A stretch of DNA of 38,385 nucleotides from Oceanibium sediminis (GCF_003265325.1 NZ_QGNX01000013.1:1-38385), one strand, 5' to 3'; counted from the first letter of the stretch, positions 1-9,569 are shown. Program-made: numbers and translations. Notes: generated by a model not told the origin, from the sequence alone.

Positions 1-726
1 GCCTGGGCGCGCGCCCGCGAAGCCGAAGCGCCCTGGCCGCTGGGACGGGCCATGCCGCCGTCGGCGCCCGCGCGGCCCACGAAGCCCGAGTTGAAGGACC
101 CGCGCGACGTGCCGCGCCGCCGCCCCGGAACGGCGGCCGGGCGGCTCGCGATCCTGCACGCGATCGCGCATATCGAACTGAACGCCGTGGACCTGCACTG
201 GGACATCATCGCGCGGTTTGCCAACGTGCCGATGCCCATGGGCTTCTATGACGACTGGGTGCGCGCGGCGGATGAGGAATCCAAGCATTTCAACCTGTTG
301 GCCGACCGGCTTGAGGCGCATGGTATCGCCTACGGCGACCTGCCCGCCCATGCGGGAATGTGGCGCGCGGCCAGCGACACGGCCGAGGACCTAGAGGCCC
401 GCCTCGCCGTCGTGCCGATGGTGCTTGAGGCGCGCGGCCTCGACGTGACGCCGGGCATGATCGCGCTGTTTGAAAAAGCCGGCGACGCGGAAACCGTCGC
501 GGCGCTGAAGGTGATCTACGCCGAGGAGGTGGCCCATGTCGCCTACGGCTCGAAGTGGTTCCATTTCCTCTGCGGCCGGCACGAGCATGACCCGAAGGAC
601 CGCTTTCACGCGCTCGTGCGGCGCTATTTCCACGGCGCGCTGAAGCCCCCCTTCAATACCGAGAAACGGGCCGAGGCCGGATTGCCGCCGGACTTCTACT
701 GGCCCCTGGCGGACGCCCCGGCCTGA
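1..726 (+). CDS. DUF455 family ferritin-like protein (5' end cut by window)
   Basis: The frame is open from base 1, so the gene begins before the window; the ATG at 52 is internal, because the codons before it (AWARAREAEAPWPLGRA) read as normal protein. The remaining part has the DUF455 pattern: a Pro/Arg-rich lead-in with RPTKPELKDP and VPRR, then helices carrying possible metal ligands, HIELNAVDLHWD, ADEESKHF and EEVAHVAYG. These Glu and ExxH-like residues are typical of ferritin-like four-helix bundles. The biochemical role of DUF455 is not established. The stop at 724-726 is followed by an 8-bp inverted repeat (726-733 and 758-765) that ends in TTT and may act as a weak terminator. I am confident of the family, not of the function. 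Confidence 0.8.
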   Translation, partial: AWARAREAEAPWPLGRAMPPSAPARPTKPELKDPRDVPRRRPGTAAGRLAILHAIAHIELNAVDLHWDIIARFANVPMPMGFYDDWVRAADEESKHFNLLADRLEAHGIAYGDLPAHAGMWRAASDTAEDLEARLAVVPMVLEARGLDVTPGMIALFEKAGDAETVAALKVIYAEEVAHVAYGSKWFHFLCGRHEHDPKDRFHALVRRYFHGALKPPFNTEKRAEAGLPPDFYWPLADAPA

Positions 727-807
727 ACGGGCCGGGAATCGCCCCCGCGCGCGCCCTGGCCCGTTTAAGCACATTTCCGCCGACGCAACCCGATGCAGGC
801 AGGTCGG

Positions 808-836
808 TTGCACCTGTGACATTCATCTCATATTCA
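808..836 (+). promoter_or_regulatory. Candidate sigma-70 promoter for the M23 peptidase gene
   Basis: TTGCAC (808-813) and TATTCA (831-836) are separated by 17 bases, in a locally AT-richer stretch about 70 bases before the ATG at 905. This is seen by eye only; no transcript data are available. Confidence 0.4.
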
Positions 837-904
837 CATTCAAGTCAAAGAACGCAATCGCCCCGGCCAAGAGGGCAGCAGCGGCAAGCGGGATAGAACA
901 ACAC

Positions 905-2230
905 ATGACTTCAACGACGGATCTGGCGTCTGGCGCAGGCAGGCCCACACGCAGGATTACGATCGAGACATCCTCCGCAACGCGGACCTTCGACCTTACA
1001 CCGGCACGTGTCGGCGTGGGCGTGGGTCTTGGCGCGGCGACGCTGGGATGGCTGATCGTATCTTCGGCAGGGTTTCTTGTTTCCAGCCTTTCGCCGCAGG
1101 GCACCGCGCATGAGCTTGCGTTGGTGGAAGCGGCGTTCGAAAAACGCATCGACGCGCTGGAACTGGCCCTGGCCGAGGAAACGGCGCGCGCGGACAACGC
1201 GCTGAGCCGCCTCGACCTGGCGATGAACCGGGTGCTGGAACAGCAGAGCGAACTGAAGCAGGTCTTCGCGGAACGCCGTGAACTCGGCGACAGCCTGGCG
1301 GCGATGCACGCCAACCTAGCCCGCACCCTGGGCGAACGCGACGCCGCGGAAAACCGCGCCGCCGAATTGACCACCGCCATGGCGAGCCTGAAGAACGAGA
1401 GCACCGACGCCCCCTCCTCCGAGGAGATGGAGGTGGTGCTGTCCACCGTCTCGACCGCGCTTGAATCGGCGGTGCGCGAGCGCGACACCCACCGCTCCGA
1501 CCTGAGCCGGCTGGAGAACGAGATCGCGACGATGGAACTGCGCATGCAGATCACCGCCGACCGCCAGGAGCGGCTTGTCGCCTCGCTCGAGGATGCGGTG
1601 GAAATGTCGTTCCGCCCGCTCGAGAAGATGTTCGAGAGCAGCGGCCTTGACGTCGATACGCTGGTCAACGGCGTTCGCCGCTCCTACAGCGGCATCGGCG
1701 GGCCGGAGGTGCTTGTCCCGGCCAGCCTGAACAACGCGACCGATCCCGAGCTGAGCGAACGCTTCTCGGCGCTGATGAACGACATGGACCGGATGAACAT
1801 GATGCGGATCGCCGCGGCGAAACTGCCCTTCGCGATGCCGGTCAAGCAGTCGCATCGCTTCACCAGCAGCTACGGGATGCGGCGCGATCCCAAGACCGGC
1901 GGACGGCGGGCCCATAACGGGATCGACCTTGCCGGCTCACGCGGCACCCCGATCGAGGCGACGGGCGACGGTGTCGTGACCTTCGCCGGCCGCCAGCGGG
2001 GCTTTGGCAACCTGATCAAGATCCGCCATGCCTACGGGTTCGAAACCTACTACGCGCATCTGAACAAAATTCACGTAAAAACCGGGGACCGCATTGCCCG
2101 GGGCGACCATATCGGCGATATGGGAACGACGGGCCGCAGCACCGGCGTCCATTTGCATTACGAGGTGCGCATCGGCGGCAAACCGGTCAACCCGATGACT
2201 TACATAAAGGCAGCCAGAGATGTTTTCTAA
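905..2230 (+). CDS. M23 family metallopeptidase, membrane-anchored, bactofilin partner
   Basis: A predicted periplasmic zinc endopeptidase that cuts peptidoglycan cross-links, or a degenerate scaffold of that fold. One hydrophobic segment at about residues 36-61 is followed by a long coiled coil (about 65-270, heptad-rich with Glu/Arg/Leu). The C-terminal LytM/M23 domain has the zinc motif HNGID (H337, D341) and HLHYEV (H416 and H418), so the catalytic residues appear intact. The length of 441 aa fits DipM/LmdC-type proteins. The stop overlaps the start of the downstream bactofilin by 11 bases, so the two are probably co-translated; this pairing recurs in alphaproteobacteria, where bactofilin scaffolds position the hydrolase. 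The Shine-Dalgarno before 905 is weak (GGGAT), so the start is less certain than the gene. Confidence 0.85.
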   Translation: MTSTTDLASGAGRPTRRITIETSSATRTFDLTPARVGVGVGLGAATLGWLIVSSAGFLVSSLSPQGTAHELALVEAAFEKRIDALELALAEETARADNALSRLDLAMNRVLEQQSELKQVFAERRELGDSLAAMHANLARTLGERDAAENRAAELTTAMASLKNESTDAPSSEEMEVVLSTVSTALESAVRERDTHRSDLSRLENEIATMELRMQITADRQERLVASLEDAVEMSFRPLEKMFESSGLDVDTLVNGVRRSYSGIGGPEVLVPASLNNATDPELSERFSALMNDMDRMNMMRIAAAKLPFAMPVKQSHRFTSSYGMRRDPKTGGRRAHNGIDLAGSRGTPIEATGDGVVTFAGRQRGFGNLIKIRHAYGFETYYAHLNKIHVKTGDRIARGDHIGDMGTTGRSTGVHLHYEVRIGGKPVNPMTYIKAARDVF

Positions 2231-2753
2231 AAGTAAGCCAGAATCGCCTGATTCTTCCTCGGCCTCCAAGCCGGCAAATCCGACGCCTCCCTCGCCCCCC
2301 AGCTCTCCGCCGGGCGGCATGCCGGGAACATCCGGCAGCTCCAGCGCATCGCCCGCGCCGAACAAGCCCAAGCCCTCTCCGTCGATCCTGTCGTCGGATC
2401 TGACGGTGACCGGTCACATGAAGACGACCGGCGACATCCAGATCGAGGGCACCGTCGAAGGCGACATCCAGGCCCATTTGCTGACCGTCGGCGAGAACGC
2501 CACCGTCAAGGGTGAGGTGATGGCCGACGACGTCGTGGTCACCGGCCGCGTCATCGGCCGCGTGCGCGGCATCAAGGTGCGCCTGACCTCTACCGCGCGG
2601 GTCGAGGGGGACATCGTCCACAAGACCATCGCGATCGAGAGCGGCGCGCATTTCGAAGGCTCCGTCCAGCGTCACGACGATCCGCTGAAAAGCGAAGGCA
2701 AGTCCAGCGCCGGGGCCGCGCCGTCGTCGTCCACGGGCGGCGCCAAGAGCTGA
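2220..2753 (+). CDS. Bactofilin (polymer-forming cytoskeletal protein)
   Basis: 177 aa with the usual bactofilin layout. A disordered Ser/Pro/Lys-rich N-terminus (about 1-55) is followed by a right-handed beta-helix domain (about 56-155) made of short repeats such as GDIQIEGTVEGDIQA and VVVTGRVIGRVRGI, and then a Ser/Ala-rich tail. Bactofilins polymerise without nucleotide and organise local cell-wall synthesis. The ATG at 2220 lies inside the last codons of the M23 gene (11-base overlap), which argues for translational coupling and a physical partnership with the peptidase. A strong intrinsic terminator follows at 2779-2806. Confidence 0.9.
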   Translation: MFSKSKPESPDSSSASKPANPTPPSPPSSPPGGMPGTSGSSSASPAPNKPKPSPSILSSDLTVTGHMKTTGDIQIEGTVEGDIQAHLLTVGENATVKGEVMADDVVVTGRVIGRVRGIKVRLTSTARVEGDIVHKTIAIESGAHFEGSVQRHDDPLKSEGKSSAGAAPSSSTGGAKS

Positions 2754-2778
2754 TCCCGCCGCTGTGCAGGAATTGACA

Positions 2779-2806
2779 GGGCGTCCCGATCGGGGCGCCC
2801 TTTTTT
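2779..2806 (+). terminator. Intrinsic terminator after the M23-bactofilin operon
   Basis: A 9-bp stem (2779-2787 with 2792-2800, one G-T pair) closes a 4-base loop and is followed by six T (2801-2806). It lies 25 bases after the bactofilin stop and before the convergent chemoreceptor gene. Confidence 0.88.
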
Positions 2807-2841
2807 CGTTTCCGACCGACATGGCCAGGGCTTTTTGTAAC

Positions 2842-4362
2842 TCAGGCCCAATGGCCGGCGGCGACGGGCTGGCGCCGTTCCTCGGCGGTGATGCGGAACC
2901 CCCCGATATCGGCCGAAAGCGTGTCCATGATCGTGTTCAGATCATGGACGCTGGCGCGGGTGCGGTCCGCGAGGTGGGTGTTTTCTTGGGTGATGCCGTC
3001 CAGGTGATTGACCGCCGCGTTCACCTCTTGCAGGCCCCGGGCCTGCTCGGCCGAGGCTTCGGCCATGTCGGTGACGAGGGAGTCGATCTCGGCAAAGATC
3101 CCGACGACGCTTTGCAGCTCGCTTCCCGTGCTTTCCACCAGGCGGACGCCAGTTTCCACCTTGGTGCTGCTGTCGTCGATCAGGCGGGTGATCTGGGTCG
3201 CCGCGTCCAGGCAGCGTTGCGCCAGCGCGCGCACCTCGCCCGCGACCACGGCGAAGCCCTTGCCGCTTTCGCCCGCGCGCGCGGCTTCCACCGATGCGTT
3301 CAGGGCCAGCAGGTTGGTCTGGAAGGCGATTTCGTCGATCATCTGGACGATCCGCGCGATCTTGGCGGAGGATTCGCGGATTTCGTGGATTGCGGCCACC
3401 GCCTCCGCCATCACCTGCCCGGAGTGTTCCGTCATCGCCCGGGCGTCGCGGACCCGTGTTGCGGCTGCCTGGGAGTTCGTCGCGGATTGGCTGACGGAGG
3501 TGGAGATCTGCGTCAACGCGGCCGAGCTTTGTTCCAGGCTGGCGGCGGACTGCTCGGCACGGGTCGAGACCTTGCCGATCTGCGCCAGGATATCGGCAGC
3601 GCTACCGTGAACCAGGTCGCTGCTGTTGCGCACCCGCTTCAGTGCGCCGGAAATCTCGCCGATCGCGACGCCCAGCCGCTCGGTGGTCTCCTGGAATTCC
3701 GTTGGCAGCCCTTGGGGCAGCGCCACGGTCAGGTCGCGTTCGGCCAACCCAGAGATAACCTTGCCCAGTTCGGACAGCGCGTGGGACTGGTCCGCCAACA
3801 GCCGTTCCTGCGCGGCATCCCGCTCGGCGACCATGTGGTTGTTGCGGGTTTGGTAGGCCGATACCGACAGATCCATGTCGATGAACATCGCCTTGAGTAC
3901 CGCCTTGAGGTCGCGCACCAGCCCCGACAGGTCGGGCGGTTGGTGGCGGCCCCAGTGTCGCCCCGTCCCGACGGAGGTCTGTGCGTCGGTCACGATCGCC
4001 TCGATAAGCGCTTCGAGAACCGAGTAATAGCCGGATATGTAGCGACCGGGGTCCAGCCCGATGCGGGCATGAATGGTCCCGATCCGCTCGACCGCGTCCA
4101 CGTATTCCGGGCCGAAATCGGCTTCCGCCAGCCGCCGCCAATGGACGATCTGCTTCTTCTTGGCGTGGTCCATTCCCTCCGGGCCCGAAAACATCTCGAC
4201 CAGCTCTGGGTGATGGCTCATCCGGGTGTAAAGGATGTCCAGCCCGCCACGCACGTGCTGTTCCAGCAGCGGCGCCATCACGCGCAGCGCTTTCGCGTCT
4301 TCCTCTGTCCAGCCAAGCAATCTAAGGCGTCGCCCCAGATCCATCGTTGCGCGCTTTTCCAT
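2842..4362 (-). CDS. Globin-coupled methyl-accepting chemotaxis protein (HemAT-like)
   Basis: A soluble heme-based oxygen sensor for aerotaxis. The N-terminal sensor globin (about 1-165) carries the expected proximal histidine H98 in RIGTIHARIGL followed by DPGRYISGYY. A connecting region (about 190-260) precedes a cytoplasmic MCP signalling domain with the hairpin tip EIAFQTNLLALNASVEAARAG, given here in outline. No transmembrane segment is visible, as in HemAT. The ATG at 4362 is preferred over the TTG at 4368, because GGGAG sits 7 bases before the ATG. The gene lies 102 bases downstream of prfB on the same strand. No che genes are in the window. An oxygen sensor fits an organism that also carries nitrate respiration, but that link is inference. 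Confidence 0.9.
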   Translation of the reverse strand: MEKRATMDLGRRLRLLGWTEEDAKALRVMAPLLEQHVRGGLDILYTRMSHHPELVEMFSGPEGMDHAKKKQIVHWRRLAEADFGPEYVDAVERIGTIHARIGLDPGRYISGYYSVLEALIEAIVTDAQTSVGTGRHWGRHQPPDLSGLVRDLKAVLKAMFIDMDLSVSAYQTRNNHMVAERDAAQERLLADQSHALSELGKVISGLAERDLTVALPQGLPTEFQETTERLGVAIGEISGALKRVRNSSDLVHGSAADILAQIGKVSTRAEQSAASLEQSSAALTQISTSVSQSATNSQAAATRVRDARAMTEHSGQVMAEAVAAIHEIRESSAKIARIVQMIDEIAFQTNLLALNASVEAARAGESGKGFAVVAGEVRALAQRCLDAATQITRLIDDSSTKVETGVRLVESTGSELQSVVGIFAEIDSLVTDMAEASAEQARGLQEVNAAVNHLDGITQENTHLADRTRASVHDLNTIMDTLSADIGGFRITAEERRQPVAAGHWA

Positions 4363-4464
4363 GGGCAATCTCCCGTATGCTGGGCATGCGCGGCGTGATG
4401 CTGCGATGCCGAATCCCCCAGCCCAAAGGTCTAGGAGAAGAGCATGAACGACAGGTTGCCTGGA

Positions 4465-5589
4465 TCAGCTTTCGGCCTGCGCCTCGGCCCGGCTCTTGCC
4501 CGAAACATCGAGGGCCAGTGCCGCGGCCATGAACTTGTCGAGGTCGCCATCGAGCACACCCTGCGTGTCCGAGGTTTCGACGTTGGTGCGCAGGTCCTTC
4601 ACCATCTGGTAGGGCTGCAACACGTAAGATCGGATCTGGTTTCCCCAGCCCGCGCTGCCCTTGGCTTCGTGCTGGGCGTTGATCTCGGCGTTACGCTTGT
4701 CCAGCTCCATCTGGTAAAGCCTTGATTTCAGGGCTTTCATCGCGATGTCGCGGTTCTGGTGCTGGGACTTTTCCGAACTTGTCACCACGATCCCCGTGGG
4801 CGCGTGGGTGATCCGCACGGCGGAGTCGGTCGTGTTCACGTGCTGCCCGCCCGCGCCTGAGGAGCGGTAGGTGTCGATGCGGATATCGGCGGGGTTCACC
4901 TCGATCTCGATATTGTCGTCCACCACCGGGTAGACCCAGACCGACGCGAAGGAGGTTTCCCGCGTGCCCTTCCCGAAGGGCGAGATCCGCACCAGCCGGT
5001 GCACGCCGCTTTCGGTCTTCAGCCAGCCGTAGGCGTTCTCGCCGGAAATCTTGTAGGATACGGATTTGATCCCGGCCTCGGTTCCGGCTTCCTCGGACTG
5101 CATCTCGACCTTGTAGCCGTGCTTCTCGGCCCAGCGGACGAACATGCGTTGCAGCATCTGCGCCCAGTCGCAGGCCTCGGTGCCGCCCGCGCCGGCGTTG
5201 ATTTCAAGGAACGTGTCGTTGCCGTCCGCCTCGCCGTTCAGCAGCGCCTCGATCTCGGCCGTGGCGGCGCGTTCCTGCAGGGCCTTGATGGCTGCTTCCG
5301 CCTCCGTCACGATTTCGGCGTCGTCCTCGGCCTCGCCCAGTTCGATCAGGTCGCGGTTGTCGGTCAGCTCGGTTTCCATGGCGGTATAGGCGTCGATCGC
5401 GTCGGACAGTTTCTGACGCTCGCGCATCAGCTTCTGGGCCCGCGCCGGATCGTTCCACAGGTCGGGGTCCTCGGACATGGCGTTCAGCTCTTCCAGCCGA
5501 TGCGGCGCCGTGTCCCAGTCCAGCCGCTGGCGCAGAAGGGCCAGGGACTTTTCGATGTCGGCGATAAGGTTCTCGGTCTCGGCTCGCAT
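4465..5589 (-). CDS. prfB: Peptide chain release factor 2
   Basis: Recognises UGA/UAA stop codons and triggers peptide release in the ribosome. The recognition tripeptide SPF is present in [17 protein letters not shown], and the catalytic GGQ loop is at residues 247-249 ([20 protein letters not shown]). The length of 374 aa is normal. The reading frame runs uninterrupted from ATG at 5589, with no in-frame TGA and no +1 shift near codon 25, so the programmed autoregulatory frameshift seen in many bacterial prfB genes is absent. There is no strong Shine-Dalgarno before the ATG. The gene lies downstream of the PBP1A gene on the same strand, 119 bases away. Confidence 0.95.
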   Translation of the reverse strand: MRAETENLIADIEKSLALLRQRLDWDTAPHRLEELNAMSEDPDLWNDPARAQKLMRERQKLSDAIDAYTAMETELTDNRDLIELGEAEDDAEIVTEAEAAIKALQERAATAEIEALLNGEADGNDTFLEINAGAGGTEACDWAQMLQRMFVRWAEKHGYKVEMQSEEAGTEAGIKSVSYKISGENAYGWLKTESGVHRLVRISPFGKGTRETSFASVWVYPVVDDNIEIEVNPADIRIDTYRSSGAGGQHVNTTDSAVRITHAPTGIVVTSSEKSQHQNRDIAMKALKSRLYQMELDKRNAEINAQHEAKGSAGWGNQIRSYVLQPYQMVKDLRTNVETSDTQGVLDGDLDKFMAAALALDVSGKSRAEAQAES

Positions 5590-5708
5590 GGATGTGGACT
5601 TTTTGTTGTGTGATCAGTGGGCGCGGCGGGCCGTGCCAAGCACGACACCGCCCTGCCCTGTCATATGTGTCCGGCAGGGGCGCGACAAGGGCTGACGCCC
5701 CCCTGTCC

Positions 5709-8258
5709 CTAGTACAAGCCCCCGGAGGACAGCACGCCGAAGGTCGGATTCGTCGGAATCACCTTCTCCTCGCCATCCACGGTGATCGAGGAAGTGCCGC
5801 TGCCGTCGCCCTCGCGGGAATAGAGCGGCAGGTCGGAGCCCATGGCGAAGCCGCCGTCGATGTAGCTGCCGAACTGGCCGACGGCGGGCTGCTCGCCGTT
5901 GCGGAACAGCTCCGCCACGACATTCGCCCCCGAGGCGTCGTCCGGCACCCGCTGGCCGGTGAAACGGTCGATCTTGACCAACACGCTGCCCGCCGGGCGG
6001 GGCCGCTCGAACGAGCCGTGGTCTTTCAGCGCGACTTCCATGAAATCGGCGAAGACCGGGCCGCAGAGCGTGCCGCCATAAGCGCCGCGCCCCATCGGGC
6101 GCGGGGTGTCGAAGCCGATGTAGCAGCCCGCGGCGATGCGCGGCGTGAAGCCGATGAACCAGGCGTCTTTCGCCTCGTTCGTGGTGCCGGTCTTGCCCGA
6201 GATCGGCACGCCCAGGCGGCCGACGGTGCTGGCCGCGGTGCCCCGGCTGACGACGCCCTGCATCATCGAACTGAGCTGGTAGGCCGTCACCTCGTCCATC
6301 ACCTGTTCGGCGTTGTTCCAGATCCAAGGCACGCTGCCGTCGAAATCGACGTCCGAACAGCCGCGGCAACCGCGCTGGTCGTGGCGGTAGATCGTGTTGC
6401 CGTAGCGATCCTGCACCCGGTCCACCAGGGTCGGCTCCACCCGCTTGCCGCCGTTGGCGAACATCGCGTAGGCCGCCACCATCTTGAACAGCGTCGTTTC
6501 CCCTGCACCAAGGGCGTAGGACAGGAATTCGGGCATGTCGTCATAGACGCCGAAGCGTTCCGCGTAGGCGCTGACGCGGTCCATGCCGATATCCTGGGCG
6601 ACACGCACCGTCATCAGGTTGCGCGACTGTTCGATCCCGGTCCGCAGCGGCGCGGGGCCGTAATAGCGGTTGGAGGAGTTGGTAGGCCGCCAGATCTCGC
6701 CCCCCGATTCCACCTCGACCGGGGCGTCCACGACGATCGACGCGGGCGTGTAGCCGCTGTCGAGCGCCGCCGCATAGACGAAGGGTTTGAACGCCGAGCC
6801 GGGCTGGCGCGTCGCCTGCGTGGCGCGGTTGAAGACCGAATGCTGATAGGAAAAGCCGCCCTGCATCGCCAGGACCCGGCCGGTGGCGACGTCCATCGCC
6901 ACGAAAGCGCCCTGGATCTGCGGGATCTGGCGCAGCGACCAGCGATCGAACGCGCCATCCTTCAGCAGCGCCGTCACCAGCACCACGTCGCCCTTGCGGA
7001 ACAACGCCGAGGCGCTGCCGGGTTTGCCGCCGTTGCGATCACCCCCGGCGCGGATGCTGGTGATCCAGCTGGCATCGCCCATCGTCAGGTAATGGCCGTC
7101 GGCGTCATCCTCGACCCCCTCGATCCCGATGCGGACCGAGCTTTCGCCTACCTCCAGCACCACGGCGGGGATCCAGCCGGTGATATCGCGCGGAACGCGG
7201 GTCTCTGCCAGCGCGGTTCGCCAGGTCTGCTCATCCGCGACGTCCGCTTCCGCAAGCTCGGCCAAGGGACCAAGGTAGACCCCGCGCGATCGGTCGTAGC
7301 CCTCCAGCCCCTTGCGCAGCGCGTCGGCGGCGGCGACCTGAAGGCCCGGCTCGACCGTGGCGCGCACGGTCAGCCCGCCGGTGAACAGCTCTTCCTCGCC
7401 GCCATCCAGGCGGCTTCCCATCTGGCGGCGGATCTCGTCGGTGAAGTAATCCCGCGGCGGCAGTGCATCCCGGGCCGAGACGATGTCGCCCGACTGCACG
7501 GTCAGCAGGTCCTGGGCCTTCGCCTCCTGGTAGGTGGCTTCGGTGATATAGCCGTTCTCGAACATCTCGCGCAGGGTGTTGTCGCGCCAGAAGATGGCGG
7601 CGTCCTTGTTGCGCACCGGGTGGCGGTTCGACGGCGCTTTCGGCAGCGAGGCCAGGTAGGCGGCCTCGGCCGGGGTGATTTCCTCCAGCGATTTCGCGAA
7701 ATAGGTCTGGGCGGCGGCGGTAACCCCGTAGGAGTTCTGGCCGAGGAAGATCTCGTTCAGGTAAAGCTCAAGGATCTTGTCCTTGCTCAGGGTGTTTTCC
7801 AGCCGCACCGCCAGCAGGATTTCCTTCACCTTGCGCTCGGCCCGGCGGCTGCCGTCCAGCACGAAGTTCTTCATCACCTGCTGCGTGATCGTGGACGCGC
7901 CGCGCAGCCGGTCGCCAGAGGCCGCGTCGATCACCGCCTTCACTATCCCGACAGGATCGAATCCACCGTGTTCGTAGAAGTTCTTGTCCTCGGCGCTGAT
8001 GAAGGCCTGTTTCACGACGTCGGGGATTTCCTCGATCGGCGTGAAGATACGGCGTTCGGTGGCGAATTCATCCATCACCAGCCCGGCGCCGGAATAGATC
8101 CGGCTTAGCGTGGCGGGTTCGTACTGGGCAAGCTGCTCGTGATCGGGCAGATCCCGCCCGTAGTAGAAGAAGATCGCCGTCAGCGCGACGATCCCGGCGA
8201 CCAGCGCCATCGTTGCCCAGGTGAAGATGAAGCCTAAAAAGTTGAGCAATGCCCGCAT
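5709..8258 (-). CDS. mrcA: Penicillin-binding protein 1A (class A, bifunctional)
   Basis: An inner-membrane enzyme that polymerises lipid II glycan strands and cross-links stem peptides in the periplasm. A transmembrane anchor lies at about residues 9-33. The glycosyltransferase GT51 domain (about 55-230) has the catalytic motif EDKNFYEHGG with E90, then GASTITQQVMKNF and LYLNEIFLGQNSYG. An OB-like insert precedes the transpeptidase domain, which has SAFK (S488, K491), the SRN motif in EQSRNLMTVR and KTGTT. At 849 aa it is within the family range. The ATG at 8258 follows GGAAAGGGC. The gene lies downstream of the amidase gene on the same strand (105-base gap), so two wall enzymes are probably co-transcribed. 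Confidence 0.95.
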   Translation of the reverse strand: MRALLNFLGFIFTWATMALVAGIVALTAIFFYYGRDLPDHEQLAQYEPATLSRIYSGAGLVMDEFATERRIFTPIEEIPDVVKQAFISAEDKNFYEHGGFDPVGIVKAVIDAASGDRLRGASTITQQVMKNFVLDGSRRAERKVKEILLAVRLENTLSKDKILELYLNEIFLGQNSYGVTAAAQTYFAKSLEEITPAEAAYLASLPKAPSNRHPVRNKDAAIFWRDNTLREMFENGYITEATYQEAKAQDLLTVQSGDIVSARDALPPRDYFTDEIRRQMGSRLDGGEEELFTGGLTVRATVEPGLQVAAADALRKGLEGYDRSRGVYLGPLAELAEADVADEQTWRTALAETRVPRDITGWIPAVVLEVGESSVRIGIEGVEDDADGHYLTMGDASWITSIRAGGDRNGGKPGSASALFRKGDVVLVTALLKDGAFDRWSLRQIPQIQGAFVAMDVATGRVLAMQGGFSYQHSVFNRATQATRQPGSAFKPFVYAAALDSGYTPASIVVDAPVEVESGGEIWRPTNSSNRYYGPAPLRTGIEQSRNLMTVRVAQDIGMDRVSAYAERFGVYDDMPEFLSYALGAGETTLFKMVAAYAMFANGGKRVEPTLVDRVQDRYGNTIYRHDQRGCRGCSDVDFDGSVPWIWNNAEQVMDEVTAYQLSSMMQGVVSRGTAASTVGRLGVPISGKTGTTNEAKDAWFIGFTPRIAAGCYIGFDTPRPMGRGAYGGTLCGPVFADFMEVALKDHGSFERPRPAGSVLVKIDRFTGQRVPDDASGANVVAELFRNGEQPAVGQFGSYIDGGFAMGSDLPLYSREGDGSGTSSITVDGEEKVIPTNPTFGVLSSGGLY

Positions 8259-8363
8259 GGTACGCTTGCCCTTTCCTGTTCGTGACGTGCGAGGATACCC
8301 ATTTCGACGCGTCGGCGCGCGGGACCACCCGTTTATAAACGTTCTTCGTAGTCTAATGGTTGC

Positions 8364-9524
8364 CTAGCGCTGCATCAACGCCAGGAAGTCCTGATCGGCG
8401 GCGATCCACCTGTCGATCGATGCCACCAGGGCCTGCGCCACCTGGCGGCGCCAGGCGTCCGAGGTCATGTTGCGCCGGTCGGTGTCGTCCGACAGGAACC
8501 CCAGCTCCAGAAGGACGGACGGCATGTCCGGCGCTCTCAATACGCGGAAATCGGCGGCGCGCAAGGGGTTCTTGCGGATGACGCCGGCGCTTTGGGACAG
8601 CCCGTCCAGCAATGCCTCGGCGGCGAGGGTCGCGCGACTGCGTGTCGCGGGGCGGGCCATGTCCAGAAGCGTCAGCGCGATATCGTTGAGCGGTTGCGTG
8701 TCCAGGACCCCGGCGACCGCGTCGGCGCGGTTCTCAAGCACCGCCAGCGCCGCCGTGGCCGGGTCCGAGGCCTGCTCGGCCGGAACGTAGAGCGCGGCCC
8801 CCTGCGCGATGCCCCGGGTCACCGTGTTGGCGTGCAGCGACAGGAACAGCCGGGCATCCGCGCCGCGCGCGATGGCGACACGGTCGTCGAGCAACAGGAA
8901 GCGGTCATCTTCGCGCGTCAGCACGACGTCGAAGCGCCCGGTCGCCCTGAGGGCGCGGGCCAGTTCCAGCCCGAAGGCCAGCGCGATGTCCTTTTCGGCC
9001 ACCCCGTCGCGGATCGCGCCGGGATCGATGCCGCCATGGCCCGGGTCCAGCACGATGCGCGGCAAGGGGGTTTCCTCTGCCAGGACGCCCCCGCGATCCA
9101 GCGCCACGACCTCTGCGCCATAGGCCAGCTTGCTCGCCGCCTCCATCCTGGCGAAGCCCGCCCGCTCGAGTTTGACTTCAAGCGTGCGCCCCCGCACCGA
9201 GGCATGGCCCACCACCGCGGGATGGGCAAGTTCGGCCACCATGCGCGACCAGCCCTGGTTCAGCCGCCCGGCGCGCAGCCGCGCGATTGCGCCCTCGGCG
9301 GGCGCTGGCGTCTCGATCCGATCGCTTTCCACGTCGATCACCAGGCGCGCCGGATCCGTCAGCACAAAGGCGCGGTACCCTGCCCCTTCGGGGATGTCGA
9401 AAGACAACGCCGTGCCGCTCAGCAGCGACGCATCTATGGATGTCAGGCGGGTGACGGACTGGGCCGCGACGGACGCGGCAAATCCCCCTGCGCACAGCAG
9501 CGCAAGAAAAACGGTACGAAACAT
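8364..9524 (-). CDS. N-acetylmuramoyl-L-alanine amidase, AMIN plus Amidase_3 (AmiC-like)
   Basis: A zinc amidase that removes stem peptides from peptidoglycan during daughter-cell separation. A signal peptide at residues 1-21 (MFRTVFLALLCAGGFAASVAA) is followed by an AMIN domain (about 25-125) for septal targeting and a catalytic Amidase_3 domain (about 155-380). The latter has LDPGHGGIDPG with zinc ligand H163, a conserved Glu in GVAEKDIAL and LFLSLHANT. At 386 aa it has normal AmiC length. GGAGG lies 8 bases before ATG 9524. It is divergent from rne across a 446-base gap and upstream of the PBP1A gene. Confidence 0.93.
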   Translation of the reverse strand: MFRTVFLALLCAGGFAASVAAQSVTRLTSIDASLLSGTALSFDIPEGAGYRAFVLTDPARLVIDVESDRIETPAPAEGAIARLRAGRLNQGWSRMVAELAHPAVVGHASVRGRTLEVKLERAGFARMEAASKLAYGAEVVALDRGGVLAEETPLPRIVLDPGHGGIDPGAIRDGVAEKDIALAFGLELARALRATGRFDVVLTREDDRFLLLDDRVAIARGADARLFLSLHANTVTRGIAQGAALYVPAEQASDPATAALAVLENRADAVAGVLDTQPLNDIALTLLDMARPATRSRATLAAEALLDGLSQSAGVIRKNPLRAADFRVLRAPDMPSVLLELGFLSDDTDRRNMTSDAWRRQVAQALVASIDRWIAADQDFLALMQR

Positions 9525-9569
9525 GCTCTCAGGCCTCCTCCCCGTCGTTGTCGCGGGGTTGAATGGACC

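Noticed and set aside
2764-4398. Long plus-strand frame opposite the globin chemoreceptor
   Set aside because: It starts inside the terminator hairpin and mirrors MCP codons; no coherent domain.
5592-8108. Very long open frame opposite the PBP1A gene
   Set aside because: GC-rich codon bias of the real gene leaves the antisense frame open; the composition is Arg/His/Gly-rich with no domain, while the minus-strand protein has all PBP motifs.
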